NCBI GenBank assembly: GCA_003116975.1
Contig: BGKB01000085.1
Span: 434,001 to 498,000 of the forward strand
DNA length: 64,000 nt
Source of the DNA: Aurantiochytrium sp. KH105
Taxonomy: Eukaryota; Sar; Bigyra; Thraustochytrida; Thraustochytriidae
Direction: 5' to 3'
The position numbers and the translations under genes were made by a program. Positions 28,620 to 38,083 of the stretch are shown piece after piece (the stretch's first letter is position 1; every line of letters begins with the position of its first letter). A model generated the notes under the pieces. The model did no database searches, had not been told where the DNA came from, and saw nothing but the letters and a program-made list of their open reading frames with translations.

Positions 28620-31379
28620 TCACCCAAGATTGAGCCGGGTCTTTTGCCTCAGGCGTACGGCCCGAGGGAGCATTTGCGGCATAGATGCGGCTGGAGCGAG
28701 GTATTTCGTCCGCGTAGGCTGCACACTTACCGTCGTTTCAATGGACGTGCCCTCATCATTGCTGCTGCTGCTGGTGTTGGTTGTGGTGTTGGCCGCAAGT
28801 TTAGGCCACGCAAATGACTTTTTATGTAATGTGGTGCGCGCTTCGTCAGCAGACTTTGCGGTGGTGAAACGCACATCTGCAGAGGCTCGATTTCCCGCAA
28901 GGCTGACAGCTTCGATTTCACCGCACGCTCGAAGAGCCTCGGCAAAGGCTGACGTGCCGTGCTTCAGCTCTTCTTCGCTGCAGTGCGTTGGCGGCAAGCC
29001 CGTCACGTGCACTGTCCGGGGCGCTTGTTCCGCCGAAATTTCAGGTGTCGCCGCCGCCGCTGTCGTCGCCGTGTCCGAGGCCTTGAGCTGTCGCCTCTCG
29101 CCAGGCGCCTTTACCTCACGTAGCTGGAGTGCGCGACCCTCAAGAGGTACACCCTGCAGCTGTGCAAAGGCAGCTTCGGCCATGGGCCGTGCCTTGTAAA
29201 CGACAGTGCACTGTCCCTTGAATTGGCCATGCATGTTGCGCTTCATCATCACTCGCAGTACCTTTCCACACGTCGAAAAATGCTGACGGATCGCCTCTTC
29301 GCTGCTCTTGTACGATAGATTAATGACAAAAACACTGCGTTCTCGCTCCGCCTCGCGTTTCGCGCTCTTGGCCTGTGCATCCTCGCTCGGATGCGTACTA
29401 TCCGTCTCCATTTTCGACGATCCTTCATCGTGAGCTCCTTGATGGCCGCTCTTTTCCGAGACTTGCGCATCAGAAGGGTTGCCTTCGATCTCCATTCGCG
29501 TCACACCGTCCACAAGATCACCATTCTCGTTCTCGCTTGTCCTGGCAGGCAGAGCGCCTTCTCTTTTGAGCTTCTTTGCACCCGTCCCCGAGACGTTGGC
29601 GTTCTTGGCAGCATCGTCACGTCGCAAAGCCTTGCGCTTGGTCGGTTTCGTACGAGCAGGACGAACATTGGCGGTCGAGTGCACGCGCTCGCGCAAGGAG
29701 AGAGTACGGGCAGCCTGCAATTGGGCCTCTTCAAGGGTTTCGAGCGTTCCGTACTTTGCTTCGAAATCCTCCCACGCACGCGCAACGCCGACTGCAGCAC
29801 CTGACTTGCTTGTCCCGTGCGATCTTTTCCGTGCGCCGGCATTTGCGGCTTCATCGAGCGTCTTGGCAACATGCAGCGCACGCTTATAAAGCTTGCGACA
29901 GCGTGCCAGGTCTCCATGGCTCCGAAAGAAAGATATGGCTTTAAAGTAATTCCCAACCGCATCGGGAAGCTCTTCAAGAAGATCATCCCAAAGCTTCGCT
30001 GCCCTTTCTCTTGGATTGTTGACGGGCCCACCGTCTGTAAAGAGCTCGCTTTGGCAGAGACATCGTGTGTACTCTTCGACAACGCGAAGTCGGAGCGCTG
30101 GCTCCCCCGGAAACATTGTGCGCAGAACAGTGATTGAGTATGCAAATTGCTTGTCAAGCTGATCTTGCAACGCATGGTGCGACTCATTGGCTACGGCGCA
30201 TCGACGATACACGTGGCAGGATGAGAGAAGAAAATCGCATAGGTCCTGACTCGCCATCCCAGCGCTCAGACCGCGATAAGTAATCGAAGACACCTGTTCA
30301 ACAAGAGCCTCCGCGTTGCCGATAACCCGTTGTTCGCCCACGCATAGACGCTCGCGCCAGAGCGCAAGAATGCCGTGGCACGGACGCAACGCGCGTTCTG
30401 CCACAGCTTCAGCGAGCGACAGGTCGCGCAAATGTAGTCTACAAAAGGAAATGTATCCTTCCCAGAGCGCAGGAGAATGCGCGCCGCAGATGCTCACGGC
30501 ACGATCAAAGAGAGCGCGCAAAAAGCGTTGGGCCCATACCTGCGACAAACGTCTTCGGACTTGCTGCTGCATGGCCTCTACATAGTCAATCCACACATCG
30601 GCAAGGCCTTCGGGCAGCGCGGAAACGATCGAGGCCCTTGAAGCAGGCTCTGATTCGGTATAGTGCTGCTCGAGTCGACGCTCGTAGGCGTCGGCGGCGA
30701 CGGCGAGTTTCTTTTGCTCTTCGCCGCGAGCCATGGCCGCTTTGGCATCATCGTCAGACATGCCAAGGCGTAATAAACTTGCCATGAGCCCTGCGTCGAG
30801 AATGGGGCATTGCACTCGTTCTTCGGCCAGCGCGAGCTTGGTTCCGACATCACCATTGGATTCTTCAAAGGTCTGCCATGCATTCCAAATGACGACGCCC
30901 TTTCGCACATTGAATCCAGCCGAGCGTGCGGCTTCTTGATAGTCTTCACGGGCGGCTGGTGGCTTTGAAGCAGCAAGACGGCGTTGCCAGAGGTCGACGG
31001 AGCACGGATAGCTCTTGAGAGCACGTGCGTAGAGGTCTGCGAGGTCCCCGCCAAGCTTGCTCTCGTCCTCGACCCAGGCGATCCAATCGGCCTCGCCGAG
31101 CTCAAACTTGCTCGCAAACGCCTCTCTGGCTGCGCGAAGCCGCTCGAGTTCGCCCGCTGACCGCAGTTTCTCGATGAGCGCGGCGTGAGCGCTGGCGCTG
31201 TCCTCACTCGCGACTGCTCTTTCGAGCCTTTCGATCTCGGCCGCCTCATCTGCACTATCGTCAGACTCGGACGCAGAGTCTGAGTCCAGCGCAGGGTCCG
31301 CCTCTGGGGCCGCGTCGGCTCCGCGGGCTCGCCCTGCGTCTTCGTCGCCCTCCGCGCCGCTCTCGAGGTTGCTTGCCAT
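28620..31379 (-). CDS. SART3: SART3-like U4/U6 snRNP recycling factor
   Basis: 919 residues from the ATG at 31379, which has a strong context (AAAAATGGC); an upstream ATG at 31460 would add 27 residues. An acidic N-terminus is followed by an array of HAT (half-TPR) repeats to about residue 560, for example LADLYARALKSYPCSVDLWQ and VVIWNAWQTFEESNGDVGTK. A basic linker leads to two RRMs, at about 680-760 (FVINLSYKSSEEAIRQHFS) and 785-860 (TVHVTGLPPTHCSEEELKHG). The domain order matches SART3/Prp24, which reanneals U4 and U6 snRNAs after splicing in the nucleus. The C-terminus has MLPRAVRLRQK near the end; the animal-type LSm-binding tail is not evident. Confidence 0.9.
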   Translation of the reverse strand: MASNLESGAEGDEDAGRARGADAAPEADPALDSDSASESDDSADEAAEIERLERAVASEDSASAHAALIEKLRSAGELERLRAAREAFASKFELGEADWIAWVEDESKLGGDLADLYARALKSYPCSVDLWQRRLAASKPPAAREDYQEAARSAGFNVRKGVVIWNAWQTFEESNGDVGTKLALAEERVQCPILDAGLMASLLRLGMSDDDAKAAMARGEEQKKLAVAADAYERRLEQHYTESEPASRASIVSALPEGLADVWIDYVEAMQQQVRRRLSQVWAQRFLRALFDRAVSICGAHSPALWEGYISFCRLHLRDLSLAEAVAERALRPCHGILALWRERLCVGEQRVIGNAEALVEQVSSITYRGLSAGMASQDLCDFLLSSCHVYRRCAVANESHHALQDQLDKQFAYSITVLRTMFPGEPALRLRVVEEYTRCLCQSELFTDGGPVNNPRERAAKLWDDLLEELPDAVGNYFKAISFFRSHGDLARCRKLYKRALHVAKTLDEAANAGARKRSHGTSKSGAAVGVARAWEDFEAKYGTLETLEEAQLQAARTLSLRERVHSTANVRPARTKPTKRKALRRDDAAKNANVSGTGAKKLKREGALPARTSENENGDLVDGVTRMEIEGNPSDAQVSEKSGHQGAHDEGSSKMETDSTHPSEDAQAKSAKREAERERSVFVINLSYKSSEEAIRQHFSTCGKVLRVMMKRNMHGQFKGQCTVVYKARPMAEAAFAQLQGVPLEGRALQLREVKAPGERRQLKASDTATTAAAATPEISAEQAPRTVHVTGLPPTHCSEEELKHGTSAFAEALRACGEIEAVSLAGNRASADVRFTTAKSADEARTTLHKKSFAWPKLAANTTTNTSSSSNDEGTSIETTVSVQPTRTKYLAPAASMPQMLPRAVRLRQKTRLNLG

Positions 31380-31626
31380 TTTTGCCGCCTCGCAGAACGT
31401 CTGGCTGTTTGATGATTTGCTTATGAGCAAAGTATGCAGAGTCAAGGCAAGGCACGGCACGATCGAATGATCGAGATCGCGGCGCCTTCCTCTTGCTCAT
31501 GGTGCTCAGTCTGTCTGCACCAAGCATTTACAGTCAGTCACTCAACACTTTACGGTGCGCAGACGCTCTTTTGCAATGTCAAAATGATGATGATGTTGTT
31601 GATTTTGTCTATGAATGAATGAGAGA

Positions 31627-33621
31627 TCACGACGAGTACTTTTGCTCGAGATAGTCGCAATAGGCGTTCGCATCAAGCGTCCGACCAGTGACCCGTTTCA
31701 AGAGACCCTGAACACCCGAGTCCATGCGGCCATGAGCATGGACGTTTTCACGGAGCCAGCCGACGATGGGTTCAAAGTTGCCCTTCTCAATCAGACCTGA
31801 AACGTTGTCTGCGCCAAGATCACCTTGCATCGTTGTAAAAAGCTGATGTGCCGCCATTGCGCCAATAGTGTAGCTCGGAAAGTAACCAAAGTATCCTGCG
31901 TACCAGTGCGTGTCCTGCAAGACGTTCTTCTTGCCATCATCGGCAGGCGGCGCACGGCCAAGAAGCTCGGCATGGGTATCAATCCAGGCCTGAGGCAGGT
32001 CTTTGACAGCAAGGGAGCCATCAAAAAGGCTACGTTCGAGTTCAAAGCGAGCGATCACGTGCAATGGGTATGCGAGCTCGTCGGCATCTACGCGAACAAA
32101 GGTATCCGAGCGCGCGTTGAGGCCAGCGAGGAGAAGGTCCTCTAGTCCTGCGCGCTGATCCTGGTCAAGGCGGCCATAGCCAAAGGTCTGTGCGTAGCGG
32201 CCCTGGATCCACTTGCAAAACGGACGACTCTGGCCAACCATGCGCTCAAGAAAGAGACTTTGTGATTCATGCGTGGCAATGTCGAGAAACGTACCCGCAG
32301 GCCATCCTCGAGCGGGTGCCCCGAGCTCATAAAGCGCGTGCCCTGCCTCGTGCATTGATCCCATGAGACCCTCGCGCAGGTTGTCAGGATTGTAGCGCGT
32401 GGTAATCCGTACGTCTCCATCAGAGATTCCGATGGAGAACGGATGCACGCTCTCATCAAGGCGCGTCTTGGCGAGCTCCTTGCCGAAGACCGACTTGAGC
32501 ACCGCATTGGAAAACTCCTTTTGCTTGGCGATTTCAAAAGCTGTCCCCGAAGCTGAGGCATCGAGAGCTGGAGAAGGTGCTGCAGCCTCGGCGCCTTGAA
32601 CCAGAGGGGAGAGACGCTTCTTCAGCGTGGCAAAGATGTCAGCAATGCCATCCTCGTCAATGTCCATGACATATTCTTGCACAAGGGCACCGTAGGCTCC
32701 CTTGGGCGCTGTATCCGGCGCGACTTGGGCAAGGACGGCAGCTTGGTCGCGGGCAATGTCACGAGAGATCTCGAGAAGGTCGGCAAAGACCGGCTCGACA
32801 ATCTTCCATTTTCCAAGCTCGCGTGCCTTTTCCCAGCGAGTAAGGGTCTCCGCTTGCAGCTTGGCACGCTGGGCAACAGTCTTGGACGAAACAGCCTTGT
32901 TGAGAGCGAGCTCTCGCGTTGCAAGCTCGACACTCCGCTTTTCGAAAGCGTTGAGGTTGGCCTGGACAGTGGGAGATCGCGCTTCTTGCAAGAGACCATC
33001 GTATTCGGCGCTCGTATTCATCTCGTGGACAACGCGAGTGAGCACGCTCTGCTGGCGGGCTCGCGCAGGCGCAGCTGCGGCGGGCATCATGGTAGATCGA
33101 TCCCACTGCAGCAGAGCGCCCGCCTCGGACAGTGCGCCAGCAGTGTCCCAGTGCTTTTCCAGACTCGTCAGCGGGGCGCGCGCATCTTGCACCGAGACGG
33201 CATCAGCGATGCAACGTTGAGGCCAGTCGTCTCCGATGGGTGACCCGGGCTGTGCGTCGGCAACGACCTCGCCCTGGATCTCCCAGATCCCGGCGTGCAG
33301 GTCTTCGGTTTGCGAGGTGAATCCAAGCTCGTGCAAGGAGCACATCATGCCATTGGACGCTTCGCCCCTGATTTTCGACTTTTTCAACTTCATCTTGGAC
33401 CATTTCAGGGGTTCTGCCGCCTCGCTCTTGAGCTCGGGGACTTCGAGTTGCGTACCGACGCGCGCCACGGCCACGCGGAGTCCCTCGCGCACGTTTGGCG
33501 CGCCGCAGACGATCTGCAGCGCCTCCTTGGCGCCCACATCGACCTCACAAAGTCGGAGCTTGTCTGCGTTCGGGTGAGCGGCCACGCGCCGCACCACGCC
33601 CAGCACCGCGCGTTGCTGCAT
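31627..33621 (-). CDS. M32 metallocarboxypeptidase with N-terminal tRNA-binding domain
   Basis: 664 residues from ATG 33621; the frame is open further to a TTG. Residues 1 to about 110 are an OB-fold of the tRNA-binding type seen in EMAP-II/Arc1p and PheT (VAAHPNADKLRLCEVDVG, then IVCGAPNVREGLRVAVARVG, KKSKIRGEASNGMMCS). From about 160 to the end is a peptidase of family M32 (carboxypeptidase Taq): zinc motif HEAGH at about 424, HESQSLFLERMVG about 27 residues later with the third ligand, and DTHWYAGYFGYFPSYTIGA near 574. All expected catalytic residues are present. M32 enzymes trim C-terminal residues; the family is common in bacteria and patchy in protists. The fusion to an RNA-binding domain is the odd point. 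Confidence 0.9.
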   Translation of the reverse strand: MQQRAVLGVVRRVAAHPNADKLRLCEVDVGAKEALQIVCGAPNVREGLRVAVARVGTQLEVPELKSEAAEPLKWSKMKLKKSKIRGEASNGMMCSLHELGFTSQTEDLHAGIWEIQGEVVADAQPGSPIGDDWPQRCIADAVSVQDARAPLTSLEKHWDTAGALSEAGALLQWDRSTMMPAAAAPARARQQSVLTRVVHEMNTSAEYDGLLQEARSPTVQANLNAFEKRSVELATRELALNKAVSSKTVAQRAKLQAETLTRWEKARELGKWKIVEPVFADLLEISRDIARDQAAVLAQVAPDTAPKGAYGALVQEYVMDIDEDGIADIFATLKKRLSPLVQGAEAAAPSPALDASASGTAFEIAKQKEFSNAVLKSVFGKELAKTRLDESVHPFSIGISDGDVRITTRYNPDNLREGLMGSMHEAGHALYELGAPARGWPAGTFLDIATHESQSLFLERMVGQSRPFCKWIQGRYAQTFGYGRLDQDQRAGLEDLLLAGLNARSDTFVRVDADELAYPLHVIARFELERSLFDGSLAVKDLPQAWIDTHAELLGRAPPADDGKKNVLQDTHWYAGYFGYFPSYTIGAMAAHQLFTTMQGDLGADNVSGLIEKGNFEPIVGWLRENVHAHGRMDSGVQGLLKRVTGRTLDANAYCDYLEQKYSS

Positions 33622-33838
33622 TGTCCCTTTGTCCTCCCACGCGCGACAATTCAAGCCAAACCGAGCCGAGCGAGGTGTCCGTGGCCGCGGGACGGGCCGA
33701 AAGCAAGTTGCGGTCTTGGAGACGCGAGATCATCGTCCGTCAATCATTCTTCACGCGCTTTTGTTGTTCGACGAGATCGAGAGGAGAGACAAAGCACAGC
33801 TCAGACCGTGAACAAACAGCCGCTCGAGCCTCGGGACG

Positions 33839-34141
33839 ATGGAGATGGACGCCGACGAGGCGGAGCGCTTCGTCAAGGTGCCGCACGTACTTGCGGCGCT
33901 GGCGCTCGCCGTCACGGTGGTCGCCGTTCTGGTGTACGTGGAGATGCAGGCGCAACCGTGCTTTGTGCGCACGAGTAAGCGATACTTTGCGCGCGGCGTG
34001 CGAAGCGGAAGCGCCGCCTTCTCGCGACGCAAGAGCGGTGCAGGCGAGGACTCGATGATGCTTGTGAGAGAGGCGCCAAGCAGCGATGGAGATACTGGAA
34101 TGGAGGGTTCAAGTCTTCATGGTCGCGGTCTCGCTCTGTGA
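33839..34141 (+). CDS. Small single-pass membrane protein (putative)
   Basis: 100 residues. A short acidic N-terminus, one clear membrane helix (HVLAALALAVTVVAVLVYVE), then a basic and Ser-rich tail. Its 3' third lies in the first copy of a 150-bp direct repeat, so the tail may not be the true end; a GTAAGC within the frame at about 33974 could be a splice donor. It is divergent from the M32 gene with only 217 bases between them, which fits a shared promoter. No family was recognised. Confidence 0.4.
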   Translation: MEMDADEAERFVKVPHVLAALALAVTVVAVLVYVEMQAQPCFVRTSKRYFARGVRSGSAAFSRRKSGAGEDSMMLVREAPSSDGDTGMEGSSLHGRGLAL

Positions 34142-34400
34142 AGATCTCTTCCTTTACATCACTTCCAAGCAGTTTTAAATGCATCAGCAATTTCGACGTT
34201 CTTCAAGTTGGCCGCGTCGTTCGACTTACCAGCATCGTTTTCTCAATTGTTTTCAATGATGCTCGTACGAGAGGCGCCAAGCAGCGATGAGGAGACTGGA
34301 GTGGAGGGTGCACGTCTCGATGATAGGTCTCTTCCTTTATTCTCACTCCAAGCGATTCCAATGCATCAGCGATCTCGACGCCCTTTAAGGCGGCCGCAAT
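34054..34400. repeat. Direct repeat, two copies of about 150 bp
   Basis: Copy A (about 34054-34205) and copy B (about 34257-34400) share GAGAGGCGCCAAGCAGCGAT, a GATCTCTTCCTTTA / GGTCTCTTCCTTTA block and AATGCATCAGC. I judge roughly 80% identity by eye. The spacing is irregular. Both ends run into GGCCGC stretches. Confidence 0.75.
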
Positions 34401-34676
34401 ACTCGTCTCGGCAGCCAGCATGAATAAACATGTCAGCAGCATCGTTGCTAAGGCGACTTCCGACATCGGTGCACCACTATGCAGCAACAACCTTTGCGAC
34501 AGGCTGAGGCTGTTAGATTCTTTCTGTCAAGGAAGCAAAGGCAAAGGCTGTGATTATCATTGGCGACAGAAGAAAGAAAGGGTCAACAAAAAATGATCAA
34601 TTTCACGCAGTTATAATGCTGCAAAGCAGGCAGCAGATTATCGTCATCATCGTCATCATGATCCGTATGATCATGA
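34142..34676. other. Region between small membrane protein and kinase
   Basis: Contains most of the direct repeat and an ATCATCGTCATCATGATC-type stretch before the kinase stop. A minus-strand frame (34203-34490) has one hydrophobic stretch, VALATMLLTCLFMLA, but no ATG at its 5' end; it is not called as a gene. Confidence 0.4.
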
Positions 34677-36623
34677 TCATGAAAAGAAACGCGAGAGGAT
34701 GCCGCCACCCGACTTGGACGGAGTCTCATTCCCTTGCGAGGCGGCCTTTTCCTCTGCGGCAGCCGTTTGTTTTTTGATCCATGGATGGGCAAGTGCGCGG
34801 TCGACCGTGAGTCGGCGCTCCGGGTCGACCGTAAGGCAACGCCGCACGAAGTCCGAGGCCTCCGGGGTAAGGTCGCACCAATCGTCCTGAAAACGAAAGG
34901 GCGAGTTCTGCGAGGCAGTGTAATCTGACGTCTTAAAATCGCGCCATTGCTTGGTTTGCAAATGCGGAAAGGGCAGATAACCTTGAAGCAGCACATACGT
35001 AATGACGCCAAGCGACCACATGTCCGAGCGCGCGCTATACTGGCTCTCGAGCACGACCTCGGGAGCCGCGTAGCTGGGGCTGCCCACGGGACGCCGGAGT
35101 GTGCCAGAAATAACAGAGCTGCCGAGCGGCGCAGTGGCGCTCGCCTTGCTGGGAAGATCGCGCGAGTGGCCAAAGTCGACAAGGACGAGATCGGCTTGGT
35201 CCAGCGTCGACGCAGGAGTGCGCAGCATTATGTTCTCCAGCTTGATGTCCAAGTGCGCGACGCCATGCTTGTGCACGTGTTGGAGCACAGAGAGCAAGTC
35301 GCGCACGGCGCAGGCGGCATCAGTCTCTAATTGGCGGTCAAAGTCGTGGCTGTTGAGAAACGAAAAGAGGTCCCCACCTGTACAGTACTCGGCCACAATG
35401 TGAATATTAATGGGGGACTCGAAGGACTCCACAAAGCGGAGCAAATGTGGGTGCGGCGACAACCGCCGCAGCACGCGCACCTCGTGGCGTACTGAGCCCA
35501 CGTCTTCCTTGCGAAAGAATTTTTGAAATTTGTTGCAGGTCTTGACAGAGTACGCGTCGTTCGGGTCGGCGCAAACCTCGGCCACCAGGCGCTTCCCCGT
35601 AAGTCTGTCAAAGATCGCTCCGGCCCTCGCAAAATCGGTGGCCTTGAGCCGATGTCCAATGCGGACCACGCCCTGTCGGCCCTCGCCGAGATAGCCTTTG
35701 GCCGTCATGTCCACCTCGTACGTGTCGCACAGTCGCGGCTCGTGCAGGGTCATGAGCTTGTCGGCAATGCGGGTCCGCAGGTGCGTAAGGTCCACGAACT
35801 TGCCCCGATGATTAATGACGTCGTCTCCGAGGCGACGGACAACAGATCGCATGGGCTTAATGCGGCCCTTCTTTTTGGGGCCCGACGACGCCAGCGATTT
35901 GAGCGGCATGGTCACGCTCCGCTTGCACATGAGTCGATCGATGGGTGTCGAGCTCACGACCGTGGATTCCAATACCTGCGTCGGTTCGCAGGCCCAGGTC
36001 TCCTCCGGGCAGCGCTTGCCCATGACCTCTCCCCAGTCTCCATCGGGGCAGACGCTAATGGCGGGGACCACTCTGCCCGCGATGCAGCTGCTGGGCGACG
36101 ACCCGCACGTTATTGACGGCAGCACGAGTCGTTGCAGCTGCGCCACCTCGAACATGGCGGCGCGGCGCGCGGACCACTCTTCCGTCTCGCGCGCGAACTT
36201 TGACGCGGCGGCCTCAGCCTCGGAGGCTTTGTTCCCGCCGCCGTGGCCCCCCTTGGCGCCGGCCCCCTCGCCGTCGCGCAGGCGCTCGTGCACGCTCGCC
36301 GACAGCGCGCGTTTCCATGCGTCTCGCGTGAAGACCTTGCCGCCCTCGGACACGCCCTTGCTGGCGGCCGAGGCGGCGCTGCTCGAGAGCGCTGCGCCCC
36401 TCGCGCGCGCGCCGCGCGTCCTCGCTGCGCCGCCCGCGGTCCTCCTCGCCGCCGCCGCCGCCACGGGCGCCGCCGCGGGCGCCGTCGGCGTCATCCTCGG
36501 CGTCGGCGTCGAGGATCGGGTCCATGGCGCCGCCAGGCTCGCCTTCCCGCGCGCGGCCCCGCCCGCGAGCGCGGCGCCCCTCCGCGCGGGCGCCCTCCGC
36601 GCCGCGGCCCCCGCGAGCGCCAT
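34677..36623 (-). CDS. Ser/Thr protein kinase, CAMK-like, HLD catalytic loop
   Basis: 648 residues from ATG 36623 (the open frame goes on to a GTG). About 300 N-terminal residues are Ala/Arg/Ser-rich and then unfamiliar. The kinase domain runs from about 299 to 635: glycine loop GYLGEGRQGVVRIG, ATP-lysine in AYSVKTCNKF, catalytic loop HLDIKLENIM, metal loop DFGHS, then GSPSYAAPEVVL and SDMWSLGVITYVLLQGYLPF. Asp, Lys and Asn of the catalytic loop are present, but HRD has become HLD, so activation-loop phosphorylation control is unlikely in the usual RD way. The glycine loop lies before an unusual ~45-residue insertion that precedes the ATP-lysine. Likely an active cytosolic kinase; substrate unknown. 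Confidence 0.85.
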   Translation of the reverse strand: MALAGAAARRAPARRGAALAGGAARGKASLAAPWTRSSTPTPRMTPTAPAAAPVAAAAARRTAGGAARTRGARARGAALSSSAASAASKGVSEGGKVFTRDAWKRALSASVHERLRDGEGAGAKGGHGGGNKASEAEAAASKFARETEEWSARRAAMFEVAQLQRLVLPSITCGSSPSSCIAGRVVPAISVCPDGDWGEVMGKRCPEETWACEPTQVLESTVVSSTPIDRLMCKRSVTMPLKSLASSGPKKKGRIKPMRSVVRRLGDDVINHRGKFVDLTHLRTRIADKLMTLHEPRLCDTYEVDMTAKGYLGEGRQGVVRIGHRLKATDFARAGAIFDRLTGKRLVAEVCADPNDAYSVKTCNKFQKFFRKEDVGSVRHEVRVLRRLSPHPHLLRFVESFESPINIHIVAEYCTGGDLFSFLNSHDFDRQLETDAACAVRDLLSVLQHVHKHGVAHLDIKLENIMLRTPASTLDQADLVLVDFGHSRDLPSKASATAPLGSSVISGTLRRPVGSPSYAAPEVVLESQYSARSDMWSLGVITYVLLQGYLPFPHLQTKQWRDFKTSDYTASQNSPFRFQDDWCDLTPEASDFVRRCLTVDPERRLTVDRALAHPWIKKQTAAAEEKAASQGNETPSKSGGGILSRFFS

Positions 36624-38083
36624 CGCACGCACGCCGCACGCCGCACGCACGCACGCACGTGCCCGAAGCGCTTCTGCGCGGCCTCGACTCCGCCAGGAAA
36701 AGGAGAAGAAGGAGAAGAAGAAGGGGGCGGCTGCGGCGCCGCAAGTGGGCTATTCGCGCGCGGAAGCGGGCGGAGGGCGGATAGCCGACTTGCACCCACC
36801 GCAGTTTCATTCACTTGGCCGCGCCGAGGATCGCGCGAGCATTGGTTGCATTGCATCGCGGCCATCGTCGCGTCGCATCCACTCTCTTCGAGTTCTTCTT
36901 CTTCTTCGAGTTCTTCGTCTGTCGTCGTCGTTGGCGTCGGCGTCGATGCGATTGGTTTCCTCGAGAAGAGCCGCGATGACTCCGGCGGGCAGGCTGTCGG
37001 TCTTGCCGGAATCGTGGTCGCCTTGGCTCGGCGTGTGTGGACTTCGACTTCGACTCCTCGCTCGCGGGCTGGCAAGGCCCAGCCAGGACGTGACGCGCAA
37101 GGCGGAGACGTTCCTCCGCGTTCGGAGCGAGGCGACGGCGAGGCGGCGGAGGCTCCTGATCTCGGCGGCGTGCGGGACGACGGGTGGATGCGGCTACAGC
37201 TACCAGCTGCAGCTGCAGCGCATGGCATGCAGATGCCGGCCCAGTCAGTCACATTTACACTCCTGGCGGCGCGGAAGAGAACAGATTTTGGCGTCGACCG
37301 TCCGTCTCAGGCCGGCCACCATGGATGGCCACAATATGAGCCAGCAAGTACGCGTGAGCCAGCGATGTCGCCAGAGGATTGGGAATGAAGGAACGAGAGG
37401 GCGCGGATGATGATGATGGCTGTGGATGAGGACGATGAGGATCAATGAAAAGGTGGAGGCATGCCAAGAAAAGGGTAATCTTGAGCGACACTGACCATCG
37501 CAGTTTATACACATGAGTTCGTTCGGATGGGTCAATGTCCTCTTGTAGTACTACCACTACCCATAACACGGTGTCGACGCGTGCTCGCGAGCCGTAGCAG
37601 CAGCCAAAGCGATCCATTATGATGATCGTTGCTCCCGGAACAGTCCTCGCTCGCGCTTATCAAACTCTCCGTGCATACCCACCCACCCCCATGCAATGCA
37701 TACCTTCGCATCGCCTCGCATCACCTCGCCTCGCCTCGCGATGCTACGGCGCGGCGCCGGAACACAACAACCTCCACGACAAAGGTTGTATCATAGAAGA
37801 AGAAGAAGGTGTTCGGGAAAAACTTGCATCGTCATCGATCTTGAGGAGGAGAAAGCTACTGCTGGGTGCACTTTCGCGATATTGTGCGGCTGCTAGCTTG
37901 GCGACAACTAGACCGCCATCGCGTCCGCGCACGCGCTCCGAGCGACCCTCTCCAGGCGACAAGCCGGCCTCCGCACCGTGCTAGTCACGCCACGCGACCC
38001 ACCAGCGAGCCCGCGAGCGAGCAGGCGAACGAAGCGGCGGCGTCGGCAGTGCAACACAACATCGACAACAGCACCCACCCACC
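36624..38083. promoter_or_regulatory. Divergent intergenic region kinase / AsnRS
   Basis: 1.46 kb. Includes an (ACGC)n tract at about 36631-36660 in the kinase 5' UTR, CTTCTTCTTCTTCGAG repeats near 36895-36920, a (CTCGC)n tract near 37715-37740 and an AAGAAGAAGAAGG run near 37797. No gene supported; long frames here are antisense or low-complexity. Confidence 0.5.

Noticed and set aside
35815-37410. 531-codon plus-strand frame over the kinase gene and its promoter
   Set aside because: Antisense to a clear kinase; composition is Ala/Arg/Ser low complexity.
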